From positions 124,001 to 188,000 of the forward strand of contig DASXGN010000038.1 in NCBI GenBank assembly GCA_036489025.1: a stretch of DNA of 64,000 nt, read 5' to 3'. This document shows, in pieces, positions 35,627-44,504 of this stretch; within the stretch, counting starts at the first letter, position 1, and each line of letters begins with the position of its first letter. Below the pieces are notes generated by a model. That model saw only the letters and a list, made by a program, of their open reading frames with translations, searched no databases and was not told the DNA's origin. Source of the stretch: Dryocola sp036489025 (GTDB lineage Bacteria > Pseudomonadota > Gammaproteobacteria > Enterobacterales > Enterobacteriaceae). Made by a program: the position numbers and the translations under genes.

Positions 35627-37165
35627 ATGAAATCACTGAAACACAATTTGTTGTTATTGATCTGCTGTTCGGTGCTGATGTCAGCGCTGGTTACCGCCAT
35701 TTCGCTCTACGGCAGCCACCAAAGCGCTCAAAAGGTGCAAAATGGCCTGCTGGCAAAGGATTTAGTGTCGGACATCCATCCGGCGCCCGTTTACCTGATT
35801 GAAATGCGCCTGGTGCTTTCGCGCGTTGTGGAAGGCACCCTGAACGTCGATCAGGCGGACAAAGAGATCAAACGTCTGAGCGCGCTCTGGCATCAAAGGA
35901 TTGACTACTGGAAGAGCGTTTTGCCTCCGGAACTCCAGGAAAAATTACTCGGGGCGCAGTACACCGAAGGGCTGGCGATGATCAACAGCGCTAACGAACT
36001 GGTGGAGCTGATTCGCTCTGGTGCGCCAACGCCGCTCTTTGAACGTCTTAAAGAGGCCGATAAGCATTTCTTCGCCCACGAGAAGGGAATTGTTGAATTC
36101 GTGCAGGACTCCGCCAACTACGCCAACAGCGCGGTGGGCGAAGCGCGAAACAGCACCGCCCGCTCGGAAATCTGGCAGCTTGTCGGTTCAAGCCTGGCGG
36201 TGATCCTGCTGCTGCTCGTCGGCTACTGGGTCCACCGCAATATTTTCAGATCGCTGGGCGCAGAACCGTCGCAGGTGGCGGAAATCGCCGTAGCCGTCGC
36301 AAGTGGAGATTTAACCCGCCACGTACCGGTGCGTGAAGGCGACACGCAGAGCGTAATGGCCTCGATGAAAGCGATGTGCGAAGAGCTGGCAATGATCATC
36401 AATATCGTGCATTTCACCAGCGACAGCATCTCCACCAGCTCCAACGAAATTGCCAGCGGCAATATGGATCTTGCCTCCCGCACCGAGGAGCAGGCCAGCG
36501 CCCTTGAGCAAACGGCCTCCTCCATGGAGCAAATGACCGCCACCGTGAAGCAAAACACCGAGAACGCGCAAAGCGCCAGCCAGCTTGCGGCTACCGCCTC
36601 GCGTAGCGCCGAGCAAGGCGGGGCGGTCGTTGCCCGCGTGGTGCAGACCATGGATGAGATTTCCGCCTCCGCCAGCAAAATCACCGACATCATCAGCGTT
36701 ATCGACGGCATTGCCTTCCAGACGAATATTCTGGCGCTAAACGCGGCGGTAGAAGCGGCTCGGGCGGGCGATCAGGGCCGAGGTTTTGCGGTTGTCGCAG
36801 GTGAAGTTCGCAGCCTGGCCCAGCGCAGCGCCGGGGCGGCAAAAGAGATCAAGGTGCTGATTGAAAACTCCGTGTCGCAGGTCAGCCACGGCAGCCAGCT
36901 GGTTAACGAAGCGGGCAAAACCATCAATACCGCCGTATCGGACGTCAGGCGCGTGGCGTCACTGATGGCCGAAATCACCCACGCCAGCGAAGAACAAAGC
37001 AGCGGTATTTCGCAGGTCAGCACCGCCATCAGCCAGATGGACGTCACCACCCAGCAGAACGCGGCGATGGTGAACCAGGCTGCGGCGGCGGCAGAATCGC
37101 TGCTCGACCAGACTCGCGGCCTGCGTGAAGTCGTTTCACAGTTCAGAATTACCCAGACGGCCTAA
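35627..37165 (+). CDS. methyl-accepting chemotaxis protein (Tar-like)
   Basis: A 512-residue chemoreceptor. The first membrane helix is at about residues 8-30, a four-helix periplasmic sensor domain follows (30-185), then a second helix (LVGSSLAVILLLLVGYWVH), a HAMP domain and a long cytoplasmic coiled coil. The signalling tip IDGIAFQTNILALNAAVEAA and GFAVVAGEVRSLAQRS are intact. The tail ends QFRITQTA and lacks the NWETF CheR-tethering pentapeptide, so it is a minor-type receptor dependent on others for adaptation. ATG at 35627 follows AGGAGAGGC; the upstream in-frame ATG overlaps the promoter. It may sense ligands of the divergent amino acid importer. Confidence 0.93.
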   Translation: MKSLKHNLLLLICCSVLMSALVTAISLYGSHQSAQKVQNGLLAKDLVSDIHPAPVYLIEMRLVLSRVVEGTLNVDQADKEIKRLSALWHQRIDYWKSVLPPELQEKLLGAQYTEGLAMINSANELVELIRSGAPTPLFERLKEADKHFFAHEKGIVEFVQDSANYANSAVGEARNSTARSEIWQLVGSSLAVILLLLVGYWVHRNIFRSLGAEPSQVAEIAVAVASGDLTRHVPVREGDTQSVMASMKAMCEELAMIINIVHFTSDSISTSSNEIASGNMDLASRTEEQASALEQTASSMEQMTATVKQNTENAQSASQLAATASRSAEQGGAVVARVVQTMDEISASASKITDIISVIDGIAFQTNILALNAAVEAARAGDQGRGFAVVAGEVRSLAQRSAGAAKEIKVLIENSVSQVSHGSQLVNEAGKTINTAVSDVRRVASLMAEITHASEEQSSGISQVSTAISQMDVTTQQNAAMVNQAAAAAESLLDQTRGLREVVSQFRITQTA

Positions 37166-37950
37166 TCGGCCAGCGACGCCAGGTAGCGGCCCGGCGTCGT
37201 CCCCAGCGACTTTTTGAACATGGTAATAAACGCGTTGGTGGACTCGTACCCCAGCGCGTCCGCCGCGTGCTGCACCGTCGCCCCGCCGATCAATAATTGC
37301 AGCGCCAGAATCACCTGCAGCTGCTGCCGCCAGCGGCGAAAGTTCAGCCCCGTCTCCTTCACGATTAAACGCGCCAGGTTGCGCTCGCTCATGGCAAGCA
37401 TCGACGCCCACTGCGCAAGCGTTTTGCGCGCCTGCGGGTTTTTCGCCAGCCCGTCGGCAATGAGCTGAATTTTGGGATGCCGCGACATCGGCATGTGCAG
37501 CTGTTCTACCGGCTGATGCGGCAGCTCGTCAAAAAGCACCTGAATCAGCCTTTGGCGGGCTGGCGTCTCGTTTTCGTCGTGCGGCTGCCGGGCGAGATGC
37601 AAAATCAGCTCGCGCACCAGCGGGGATATTTTTAACGTGCAGCAGCGATCGGGCATCGCCACCGCCCCCGGCTCAATAAACAAAAAGCAGAGGCGGGCGT
37701 TGGTCGTCGCCCGGTTGCTGTGCGGCATCTGGCCGGGTATCCAGACGGCGTACTGCGTCGGCACCATCCACATCGCCTGTTCCACCTCGCAGGTAATTCC
37801 GCCGTGCAGAGCCACGATCAGCTGGCCTTTGCGATGCTGGTGAAAAGGGATTTCTTTGACGCTCTCCGCCACGCGGATGCGGAACGCCTGAGCCGCCTGT
37901 ACGCTGCTGTCCGGATCGAACCCTTCTAAGGCTAAGCCTCGCTCCATCAA
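37162..37950 (-). CDS. nimR: AraC-family regulator NimR (YeaM)
   Basis: A 262-residue regulator with an N-terminal cupin domain (ESVKEIPFHQHRKGQLIVALHG) and a C-terminal pair of helix-turn-helices (LAQWASMLAMSERNLARL and VQHAADALGYESTNAFITMF). E. coli NimR represses the divergent transporter gene nimT, and the same divergent pair is seen here. The K-12 protein is 273 residues. Its TAG overlaps the TAA of the convergent chemoreceptor gene by two bases. Confidence 0.9.
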   Translation of the reverse strand: MMERGLALEGFDPDSSVQAAQAFRIRVAESVKEIPFHQHRKGQLIVALHGGITCEVEQAMWMVPTQYAVWIPGQMPHSNRATTNARLCFLFIEPGAVAMPDRCCTLKISPLVRELILHLARQPHDENETPARQRLIQVLFDELPHQPVEQLHMPMSRHPKIQLIADGLAKNPQARKTLAQWASMLAMSERNLARLIVKETGLNFRRWRQQLQVILALQLLIGGATVQHAADALGYESTNAFITMFKKSLGTTPGRYLASLAD

Positions 37951-38045
37951 TCTGTCCGAATTTAGGGATAAACTGGCATTTTACGTTGATTTATTCCATT
38001 GCAGAAGCGTGTATCCTGGTCGCTCGATTTTAATGGAAAAGAAAA

Positions 38046-39248
38046 ATGACGATTTCGCCTTCGGCGAGCATGAAAAAGCACGCTCTTTTACTGCTCGGCA
38101 TTCTGATTATTGCCACCACGCTGCGCGTTACATTTACGGGCGCGGCCCCGCTGCTGGATATGGTTCGCGACAGCTTTGGGCTGACCACGGCGCAAACGGG
38201 CATTCTGACCACGCTGCCGCTGCTGGCCTTTGCGGTTGTCTCCCCGATGGCCGCCGGTATCGCCAGACGATTCGGGACCGAGCGCAGCCTGTTTGGCGCA
38301 ATGCTGCTGATTTGCGCGGGGATTGCGCTTCGCTCGGCGGGTTCCGCCGCCCTGCTTTACATCGGCACCGCGATTATTGGCTGCGGAATTGCCATGGGCA
38401 ACGTGCTGCTGCCGAGCTTGATCAAACGTGACTTTCCGGGCCAGGTGGCGCGTTTGACCGGCGCTTATTCTTTGACGATGGGCGTTGCCGCCGCCGTGGG
38501 CTCCGTGATGGTGGTGCCCGTCGCGCTGCACGGCTACGGCTGGCAGGGTGCGCTGCTGGCGCTAATGATTTTCCCGCTCGCCGCCCTGCTGGTCTGGCTG
38601 CCGCAGCTGAAAAAGCATACCCCGGCCAACCTGACGTCCAACACCGCGCTGCACAGCCGCGGGATCTGGTCCTCGCCGCTGGCCTGGCAGGTCACGATGT
38701 ACCTCGGCATCAACTCGCTGATTTACTACGTCATCATCGGCTGGCTGCCGTCGATCCTTATCAGCCACGGCTACAGCGAGGCGCAGGCAGGCTCCCTGCA
38801 CGGCCTGCTCCAGCTGGCTACGGCTATTCCGGGTCTGTTTATCGGCCTGATGCTGAGCCGCCTAAAAGACCAGCGCGGGATTGCCGTGCTGATGGCGATG
38901 CTGTGGTGCCTGAGCGCAGCGGGCCTGTGGCTGTTCCCTGATTTTGCGGCCGTCTGGGTTTGCATCGGCGGCTTTGGCTCCGGGGCGGCGATGATCCTCG
39001 GCCTGTCGTTTATCGGCCTGCGTACCGGCTCTGCGCATCAGGCCGCGGCGCTGTCCGGCATGGCGCAGTGCGTCGGCTATTTGCTGGCGGCGTTTGGCCC
39101 GCCGGTGATGGGTAAGGTACACGATGTTTCCGACAGCTGGAGCCTGCCGCTGATGGGGTGCGCCCTGCTGGCTCTGGTGATGGCCGTATTCGGTGCCTGG
39201 GCCGGGCGCAACGCCGAGATTGGTTCGCCCGCCAAAGCTAAGGCCTGA
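38046..39248 (+). CDS. nimT: MFS transporter NimT (YeaN, CynX family)
   Basis: A 400-residue major facilitator with twelve membrane segments, similar throughout to E. coli YeaN (393), which exports 2-nitroimidazole. Family blocks include TLRVTFTGAAPLLDMVRDSF, RLTGAYSLTMGVAAAVGS and IGWLPSILISHGYSEAQAGS. The first ATG (38046) gives a short polar leader; Met at residue 9 (MKKHALLLLGI) is a possible alternative. It is divergent from its likely regulator nimR. Confidence 0.92.
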   Translation: MTISPSASMKKHALLLLGILIIATTLRVTFTGAAPLLDMVRDSFGLTTAQTGILTTLPLLAFAVVSPMAAGIARRFGTERSLFGAMLLICAGIALRSAGSAALLYIGTAIIGCGIAMGNVLLPSLIKRDFPGQVARLTGAYSLTMGVAAAVGSVMVVPVALHGYGWQGALLALMIFPLAALLVWLPQLKKHTPANLTSNTALHSRGIWSSPLAWQVTMYLGINSLIYYVIIGWLPSILISHGYSEAQAGSLHGLLQLATAIPGLFIGLMLSRLKDQRGIAVLMAMLWCLSAAGLWLFPDFAAVWVCIGGFGSGAAMILGLSFIGLRTGSAHQAAALSGMAQCVGYLLAAFGPPVMGKVHDVSDSWSLPLMGCALLALVMAVFGAWAGRNAEIGSPAKAKA

Positions 39249-39291
39249 GTAAAAACGCGGGAGGGTTAACCTGCTCTCCCGCACTTTCAAT

Positions 39292-39999
39292 TTACTGCCT
39301 TGCCGCGTGCAGCAGCGCTTCCACCAGCGGAGAAGACTTATCCTTGAGCGCATTGCGCTCGTGCTGGAACAGCGTGCCGACGAAAAACGGATGATCGGTC
39401 AGCTCCACCGCGCGGATTTCCCCCTGCCTGTCCCAGCCCGTGGCCTTGAGCGTCTGATGTTCCAGTTCGGCGGTAAACTGCGCCGAAATACCGTAACGGC
39501 AGTGATATCCCTCTTCAATCTCTGACTTTCCGTACGCTTTCGCGATCAGCGAACCCGGAGCCAGATCGATGGTGTCGGACTTTTCCACCAGCGAACAGCT
39601 CAGCAGGCCGATAACCAGCCGCCCTTCACGGTCGGTCTCGGCATGCCCGGCATCGCTCCAGCCCATCACATTGCGCGCATATTCCACGATGGAATACTGA
39701 AATCCTCCGCAGGTGCCAAGAAAAGGGATCGCGTTTTCACGCGCGAAACGAATGGCGAGAAACGCGCCTGCATCATTTTGATAGGGGCTGGCGGGCACGC
39801 ACCAGATGGCGTCATAGCCGACTAAATCTTCCGGGCTGGTGACGTCCGGCGTAGGCAGCCAGTCGTAGTCGGCCGTCACGCCCGTCACCTGTGCGGCACG
39901 GTCTAAAGCTAAGGGAATAGCCTGATGGGCAATCACCGCCGGGTTAAAATCACCGACCAGCGCAATACGAAGCGTTGTTTTCAGAGTCGAGGCAGGCAT
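39292..39999 (-). CDS. stand-alone CTP-synthase-like class I amidotransferase domain protein
   Basis: About 235 residues resembling only the glutaminase half of CTP synthase PyrG, without the synthetase domain; such proteins are annotated as CTP synthase C-terminal-region-related proteins. The nucleophile elbow FLGTCGGFQYSIVEYAR is intact with Cys. At the place where PyrG has the catalytic FHPE, this protein reads FQHE, so the usual His appears replaced by Gln and glutaminase activity is doubtful. Function is unknown. ATG at 39999 (MPASTLKTTLRIALVGDF) is chosen over 40062 because the preceding residues look non-homologous. It is not part of K-12 nimT-yeaO synteny. Confidence 0.82.
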   Translation of the reverse strand: MPASTLKTTLRIALVGDFNPAVIAHQAIPLALDRAAQVTGVTADYDWLPTPDVTSPEDLVGYDAIWCVPASPYQNDAGAFLAIRFARENAIPFLGTCGGFQYSIVEYARNVMGWSDAGHAETDREGRLVIGLLSCSLVEKSDTIDLAPGSLIAKAYGKSEIEEGYHCRYGISAQFTAELEHQTLKATGWDRQGEIRAVELTDHPFFVGTLFQHERNALKDKSSPLVEALLHAARQ

Positions 40000-40155
40000 T
40001 TCTTTGATTATCCTTATGTTTGCAAGCGGGGGACAACATAAGGAAGCATAGAGTAGAGGCAAATTTTTCGCCTGGCAACGCCCAAAAATAGCAGGCTGGA
40101 AACGGACCGCTACCTTGTAGTACCCTGGTTATCCCTCCCGCTATAAGCTCAGGTC

Positions 40156-40659
40156 ATGAAAGCAAAGATACTGGTGAGCGCCTGCCTGATGGGCTTTAAG
40201 GTTCGCTACAACGGCAGCGATAAGCCGCTGATTGCCGACGCGCTGCAACGCTGGCAGCAAGAGCTGCGCATCGTCACGCACTGCCCCGAGCTTGCCGCAG
40301 GCCTGCTGACTCCCCGTTTACCCGCTGAGCTTTCCGGGGGCGATGGCCTTGCCGCCTTGAATGGGCGGGCAAAAATTATCGAAAGCGATGGGGCTGACGT
40401 GACTCAGGCCTATTTACTGGCCGCCTGGCTGGCATTAAAAGCCGCCCGGCAAAACGGCTGCCGCTTTGCGCTGATGACCGACGGCAGCCCGACCTGCGGC
40501 AGCCAAAAGGTTTATGATGGTCGCTTCCAGGGGAGAACGCGGCCCGGTCAGGGCGTGGCGGCGGCGCTGCTGGCACAGCACGGCATCGAAGTTTTTGCCG
40601 AGCATCAGCTGGCCGATCTGGTCGCCCGCGTCGAAGAATACGATAAGGAACAAGCATGA
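40156..40659 (+). CDS. DUF523 family protein
   Basis: A 167-residue protein with the DUF523 pattern: ILVSACLMGFKVRYNGSDK near the start, HCPELAAGLLTPR in the middle and LMTDGSPTCGSQKVYDG, where conserved Cys residues probably bind metal or act in thiol chemistry. Function is unknown; some relatives are annotated as 2-thiouracil desulfurases. It overlaps yeaO by 4 bp (ATGA), so the two are coupled and may act together. Confidence 0.88.
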   Translation: MKAKILVSACLMGFKVRYNGSDKPLIADALQRWQQELRIVTHCPELAAGLLTPRLPAELSGGDGLAALNGRAKIIESDGADVTQAYLLAAWLALKAARQNGCRFALMTDGSPTCGSQKVYDGRFQGRTRPGQGVAAALLAQHGIEVFAEHQLADLVARVEEYDKEQA

Positions 40660-41006
40660 TTCGCTGCAAACGAGTTTATGAAGCAGCCTCGCCGGAGGAT
40701 GGCTACCGGGTTCTGGTCGACAGGCTGTGGCCGCGCGGCGTGAAGAAAACCGATCTTCACTACGACGAGTGGGCAAAATCACTCACTCCCTCGGCGGAAC
40801 TACGCAAAGCCTTCCACAGCGAAACCATCGATTTCGCAGAATTCAGCAGGTGCTATTGGGAGGAGCTTAAAGCGGTTAGCGAAGAGGCTAAAGCGCTGGC
40901 AAAACGCGGCGTTCAACAAACGGTCACGCTATTATACGGCGCAAAAAATACCGGGCAAAACCACGCGCTGGTGCTGGCAGAATTTCTACGCCGCTTAGGA
41001 AATTAG
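40656..41006 (+). CDS. yeaO: YeaO, DUF488 family protein
   Basis: A 116-residue protein (K-12: 115). DRLWPRGVKKTDLHYDEWAK and LLYGAKNTGQNHALVLAEFL are DUF488 signatures. No biochemical role is established. In K-12 yeaO follows yeaN directly; here two extra genes intervene and yeaO is coupled to the DUF523 gene upstream. Confidence 0.92.
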   Translation: MIRCKRVYEAASPEDGYRVLVDRLWPRGVKKTDLHYDEWAKSLTPSAELRKAFHSETIDFAEFSRCYWEELKAVSEEAKALAKRGVQQTVTLLYGAKNTGQNHALVLAEFLRRLGN

Positions 41007-41312
41007 CTAACGGACGGCCTGTTTTTCATCGATGCGCGAAACAGAAGGATTATCCAGCGGCATAAGGTGTTCGGCGCGGACAAAAGCATACCCTTCCCGG
41101 CCGTCAAACGACACCACGTCTCCGGTGACCAGCCACAGCGGGTAGTTCGCTTCCAGCGGCAAATGCGTCACCACGCCCGTCACCGGATTCACAAACCGTT
41201 CGCCCGGCAGGCATAAACCAAAAAGCTCCACGGCTTTCCCAATATTGACCCGGCCCCGCGCGGTGCGGGAACCAATAATTAACGCCGACATACCCGGCTT
41301 TAGCTGAAACAT
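41007..41312 (-). CDS. conserved hypothetical protein, about 101 residues
   Basis: A minus-strand frame with a good ribosome-binding site (AGAAGGGTT before ATG at 41312) encodes MFQLKPGMSALIIGSRTARG followed by about 80 further residues, ending KQAVR. It looks like a small beta-rich domain; no signal peptide, membrane segment or known motif was recognised. The stop abuts the stop of convergent yeaO exactly. The open frame extends 23 codons further upstream, but that part has no ribosome-binding site. Function is unknown. Confidence 0.7.
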   Translation of the reverse strand: MFQLKPGMSALIIGSRTARGRVNIGKAVELFGLCLPGERFVNPVTGVVTHLPLEANYPLWLVTGDVVSFDGREGYAFVRAEHLMPLDNPSVSRIDEKQAVR

Positions 41313-41537
41313 AACCCTTCTCTTAAGCTGTTCACCTGCGCCAAATATCAGAACATTCTTAGCCAAAAATGTAAACCGCAATGCGGTTTATGCATTGTCG
41401 ATGGGTTTACCTGGTATCGGCCATAATCCAGCGGGGTGTCGACGACATCGAACAAAAATGAACGGATAATAAGGCGTCTGGCACGTCGCCAGGCCGAGTA
41501 AATCGTGGGCAAACATAGCCCGCTCTTAAGGAACATA

Positions 41538-41828
41538 ATGAAAAAGTTAATGATGGCTGTAGCAACAACAGCGATGCTGGCGGGCTGTGCCCAACAAACC
41601 TTTACCGTTAAACCGGACATCGCCGTCGCGCCAAAACAGGTCACGACTCATCACTTCTTCGTATCGGGGATTGGTCAGAGCAAAACGATTGATGCCGCGG
41701 CCGTCTGCGGCGGCGCGGATAAAGTTGTGCGCACTGAAGTGCAGCAAACTTTCGTTGACGGGCTGCTGGGCTTCGTCACGCTGGGAATTTATACCCCGCG
41801 CGACGCGCGGGTTTACTGCTCGAATTAA
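41538..41828 (+). CDS. bor: Bor/Iss-family outer-membrane lipoprotein
   Basis: A 96-residue lipoprotein precursor. The lipobox MLAGC places the lipidated Cys at residue 17, and the mature protein shows QQTFTVKPDIAVAPKQ, THHFFVSGIGQ, CGGADKV and FVDGLLGFVTLGIYTPRDAR, the pattern of phage lambda Bor and plasmid Iss, which raise serum resistance. No prophage genes are adjacent, so this is a domesticated or relict copy. ATG at 41538 follows TAAGGAACATA. A strong terminator follows. Confidence 0.92.
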   Translation: MKKLMMAVATTAMLAGCAQQTFTVKPDIAVAPKQVTTHHFFVSGIGQSKTIDAAAVCGGADKVVRTEVQQTFVDGLLGFVTLGIYTPRDARVYCSN

Positions 41829-41834
41829 TCTCAT

Positions 41835-41868
41835 AAACAAACAGGCTCCTGTGAGCCTGTTTGTTTTA
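41835..41868. terminator. bidirectional terminator between bor and yqaE
   Basis: AAACAAACAGGCTC-CTGT-GAGCCTGTTTGTTT is a perfect 14-bp stem with T/A-rich arms, placed between convergent genes. Confidence 0.92.
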
Positions 41869-41880
41869 CATCACGGCGAA

Positions 41881-42039
41881 CTAGTCGCGAGTCTGCACCC
41901 AGAAAGCGTGAATCAGGCCTGGGATATAGCCCAGCAGCGTAAGAATGATATTCAGAATAAACGCCCAGCCAAAACCTTTCCCGATGAGCACGCCAAGCGG
42001 CGGCAGCAAAATAGTGATAACAACACGCCAGAAACCCAT
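41881..42039 (-). CDS. yqaE: YqaE/Pmp3 (UPF0057) membrane peptide
   Basis: A 52-codon frame with GGAG upstream encodes MGFWRVVITILLPPLGVLIG followed by a GWAFILNIILTLLGYIPG segment and ending HAFWVQTRD. Length and sequence match E. coli YqaE nearly residue for residue. It has two hydrophobic helices and belongs to the Pmp3 proteolipid family, linked to membrane potential and stress. It is shorter than typical ORF cut-offs and was found by direct reading. In K-12 yqaE lies elsewhere, close to kbp. Confidence 0.95.
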   Translation of the reverse strand: MGFWRVVITILLPPLGVLIGKGFGWAFILNIILTLLGYIPGLIHAFWVQTRD

Positions 42040-42148
42040 AAACTCTCCTGTTCAAAAAAAATCCAACTGCTTGTAATAAAAATCAATTTTCACTTTAAGC
42101 GTAGCCAGGAGATCGGGTTTGTGCAAAAAATGCGGGCTTTCTGTCCGC

Positions 42149-43093
42149 TTATCGCCTGCTTTCCGGCGGGCGCGTGCCGGTCAGACCGGGCATCACTTCT
42201 TTCATCAGCTCAATAAATTTCCGCAGGCGAGCCGGATAATAGCTGGCGTAGGGATACAGCAGATAAATCGGCAGCGGTGCGGCCTGCCAGTCCGGCAATA
42301 CCTGCTGTAACGCGGCGTCTGCCAGATCGTCTTTCACCACCCACGAAGAAACCATCGCTACGCCAAGCCCGTTCAGCGCCGCCTTGCGCACCGCATAGAG
42401 GCTGTCCGTGCTGAGCCTTGGGGCAATATTAAAGACAAATGGTTTGCCCGTAGCCAGATGATGCAGCGTCACTTCGTTACGATAAAAACTGTTCAGCGCA
42501 ATCCACGGCAGTCGGGCAAGATCGTTCACTTCCTGCACCGCCTCCGCACGGGACAGCAGCGAAGGCGACGCCACCACAATGCGCGGCACTTCGGCCAGCA
42601 AAACGGCAACCACGCCAGGATCCGTCACCGGCCCAACGTGGATCGCACAGTCCACGCCTTCCGGAATAAAATCCGGGGAGCGGTCGTTCAGGATCCACTC
42701 AATGCTAATCTGCGGATAGCGTTGCAGGTAGTCTCCCAGCGGCCCGATAAGCTGATCCTGTCCGAAAGCGTGGGGCGCCCGAACGCGCAGCACGCCAACG
42801 GGATCGTCGCGTACGCCGCTGACCTCATCCTCAAGGAGCTGCCAGTTTTCGATCAGCCTGCGCGCGTGCTGATAACAGCGTTCACCGTCGTCCGTCAGCT
42901 TCATGGCGTGGGTGGTACGCTGGATGAGCTTCACGCCGAGCATTTGCTCAAGCGTCTGAAGGCGTCGGCTGATCGTGGGCTGCGAGGTGCCCAGCTGTCC
43001 GGCTGCGGCCGAAAGGCTGCCGCTTTCAACGATGCGCACGAAGGTTTGCAGGATAGCTATACGATCTCCTGCAGTATTCAGGTTTTTATTCAT
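42149..43093 (-). CDS. LysR-family transcriptional regulator
   Basis: A 314-residue LTTR. The N-terminal winged helix is at about residues 15-70 (ESGSLSAAAGQLGTSQPTIS RRLQ as the recognition region) and the rest is the periplasmic-binding-like effector domain. It is divergent from the MFS gene at 43189 with a 95-bp gap, the classic layout of an LTTR controlling its neighbour. The inducer is unknown. No close E. coli orthologue was recognised. Confidence 0.9.
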   Translation of the reverse strand: MNKNLNTAGDRIAILQTFVRIVESGSLSAAAGQLGTSQPTISRRLQTLEQMLGVKLIQRTTHAMKLTDDGERCYQHARRLIENWQLLEDEVSGVRDDPVGVLRVRAPHAFGQDQLIGPLGDYLQRYPQISIEWILNDRSPDFIPEGVDCAIHVGPVTDPGVVAVLLAEVPRIVVASPSLLSRAEAVQEVNDLARLPWIALNSFYRNEVTLHHLATGKPFVFNIAPRLSTDSLYAVRKAALNGLGVAMVSSWVVKDDLADAALQQVLPDWQAAPLPIYLLYPYASYYPARLRKFIELMKEVMPGLTGTRPPESRR

Positions 43094-43188
43094 ACGCAGA
43101 GTGTATAACAGTTCTACCCGCTCAGGGGCTACAGCTTATCGCCGGAAACGACAAGAATGGCCGCACACTAACCCATCCGGAGCGAGCC

Positions 43189-44400
43189 ATGAGCCAGCTT
43201 TTAGCATTGCAGCACACTACCCCGACGGCGGATAACGCGCTGTCATCCCGCATCGTCTTCCTGCTGGCAGCGGGCGCTGGCCTTAGCGTTGCCTCTATCT
43301 ATTACGCCCAGCCGATGCTTGGCATTATCGCCAGCGCGTTTCACGCGGGCGTCAGCGATATCGGCCTGGTGCCGATGCTGACGCAAATCGGCTATGCGCT
43401 GGGTATTCTTTTTCTTGCCCCGCTGGGCGACCGTTTCGATCGCCGCCGTATTATTCTGGTCAAAGGGACGCTGCTGGCCGGCACCCTGCTGCTTTGCGGA
43501 TTCGCCTCCTCCTGGCATTTACTGCTGTTGAGCAGCCTGGCTATCGGCCTGGCCGCCACCGTCGCGCAGGACATTATCCCCGCCGCCGCCGCGCTTGCCT
43601 CTGACAGCAGCCGTGGCAAAACGGTGGGCATGGTGATGACCGGCCTGCTGGCAGGCATTCTGCTGTCGCGGGTATTCAGCGGCGCGGTGGCCGAATGGCT
43701 GGGCTGGCGCAGCGTGTACGCCATTGCGGCTACCGGCGCGTGGGCCGTCACGCTGACGTTGTGGTACGTGCTGCCCTCTTTTAAACCGGAAACGGCACTG
43801 CGCTATCCGGCCCTGCTGCGCTCTCTTGGCAAACTCTGGCTGGAGTATGCCGCCCTGCGTCGTGCAGCCCTGGCGCAGGGGCTGCTTTCCGTCGCCTTCA
43901 GCGCATTCTGGTCCACGCTTGCCGTTATGCTTGCGGAACGTTATCAGTTGGGGAGTGCGGTGGCCGGAACCTTTGGCCTGGCCGGTGCGGCAGGGGCGCT
44001 GGCGGCGCCGCTAGCCGGTTCGCTCGCCGACCGCCGTGGCGCTAACTTTGTCACCCGGCTGGCCTCAGCTATCGTTATCCTCTCCTTTGCTCTGATGTTT
44101 ATGCTGCCACTGCTGCCCGTTCCAGCGCAGCTAGCGGTGATTGCGCTGAGCGCGGTAGGTTTCGATCTCGGCATTCAGGCCTCGCTGGTCGCGCACCAGA
44201 CAATTATCTACGCTATTAACCCGGCCGCCCGCAGCCGCCTGAACGCGATAATGTTCACCGTGGTCTTCATCGGCATGGCGGTAGGCGCGGCGCTGGGCAG
44301 CAAAGCGCTGGAAAATTTCGGCTGGACGGGCACGGTCGTCCTGGCCACCGCTGCCGCCGCAGGCGCCCTGCTCATTCGCTTAACCACCCGCACACATTAG
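43189..44400 (+). CDS. MFS transporter (DHA1-like efflux family)
   Basis: A 403-residue protein with twelve membrane segments. The motif-A loop LAPLGDRFDRRRIILVKGTL between helices 2 and 3 and a second copy, PLAGSLADRRGANFV, in the other half are clear. VGMVMTGLLAGILLSRVFSG resembles the motif-C region of drug/sugar exporters. It is probably an efflux pump; the substrate is not readable. The likely regulator is the divergent LysR gene. Confidence 0.9.
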   Translation: MSQLLALQHTTPTADNALSSRIVFLLAAGAGLSVASIYYAQPMLGIIASAFHAGVSDIGLVPMLTQIGYALGILFLAPLGDRFDRRRIILVKGTLLAGTLLLCGFASSWHLLLLSSLAIGLAATVAQDIIPAAAALASDSSRGKTVGMVMTGLLAGILLSRVFSGAVAEWLGWRSVYAIAATGAWAVTLTLWYVLPSFKPETALRYPALLRSLGKLWLEYAALRRAALAQGLLSVAFSAFWSTLAVMLAERYQLGSAVAGTFGLAGAAGALAAPLAGSLADRRGANFVTRLASAIVILSFALMFMLPLLPVPAQLAVIALSAVGFDLGIQASLVAHQTIIYAINPAARSRLNAIMFTVVFIGMAVGAALGSKALENFGWTGTVVLATAAAAGALLIRLTTRTH

Positions 44401-44469
44401 CCGTGATTTCGGGGGCCCGGCTCCCGTTTTCGCGGCGATAATCCTTGCTCTTCGGCTTCGGATTTATTA

Positions 44470-44485
44470 CTGTACATAAATACAG
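44470..44485. promoter_or_regulatory. LexA box upstream of the dinI-like gene
   Basis: CTGTACATAAATACAG is a canonical SOS box (CTG-N10-CAG with the AT-rich core TACATAAATA), 19 bp before the ATG at 44505. Confidence 0.9.
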
Positions 44486-44504
44486 CTTTATGAAGGGTTT
44501 ACGA

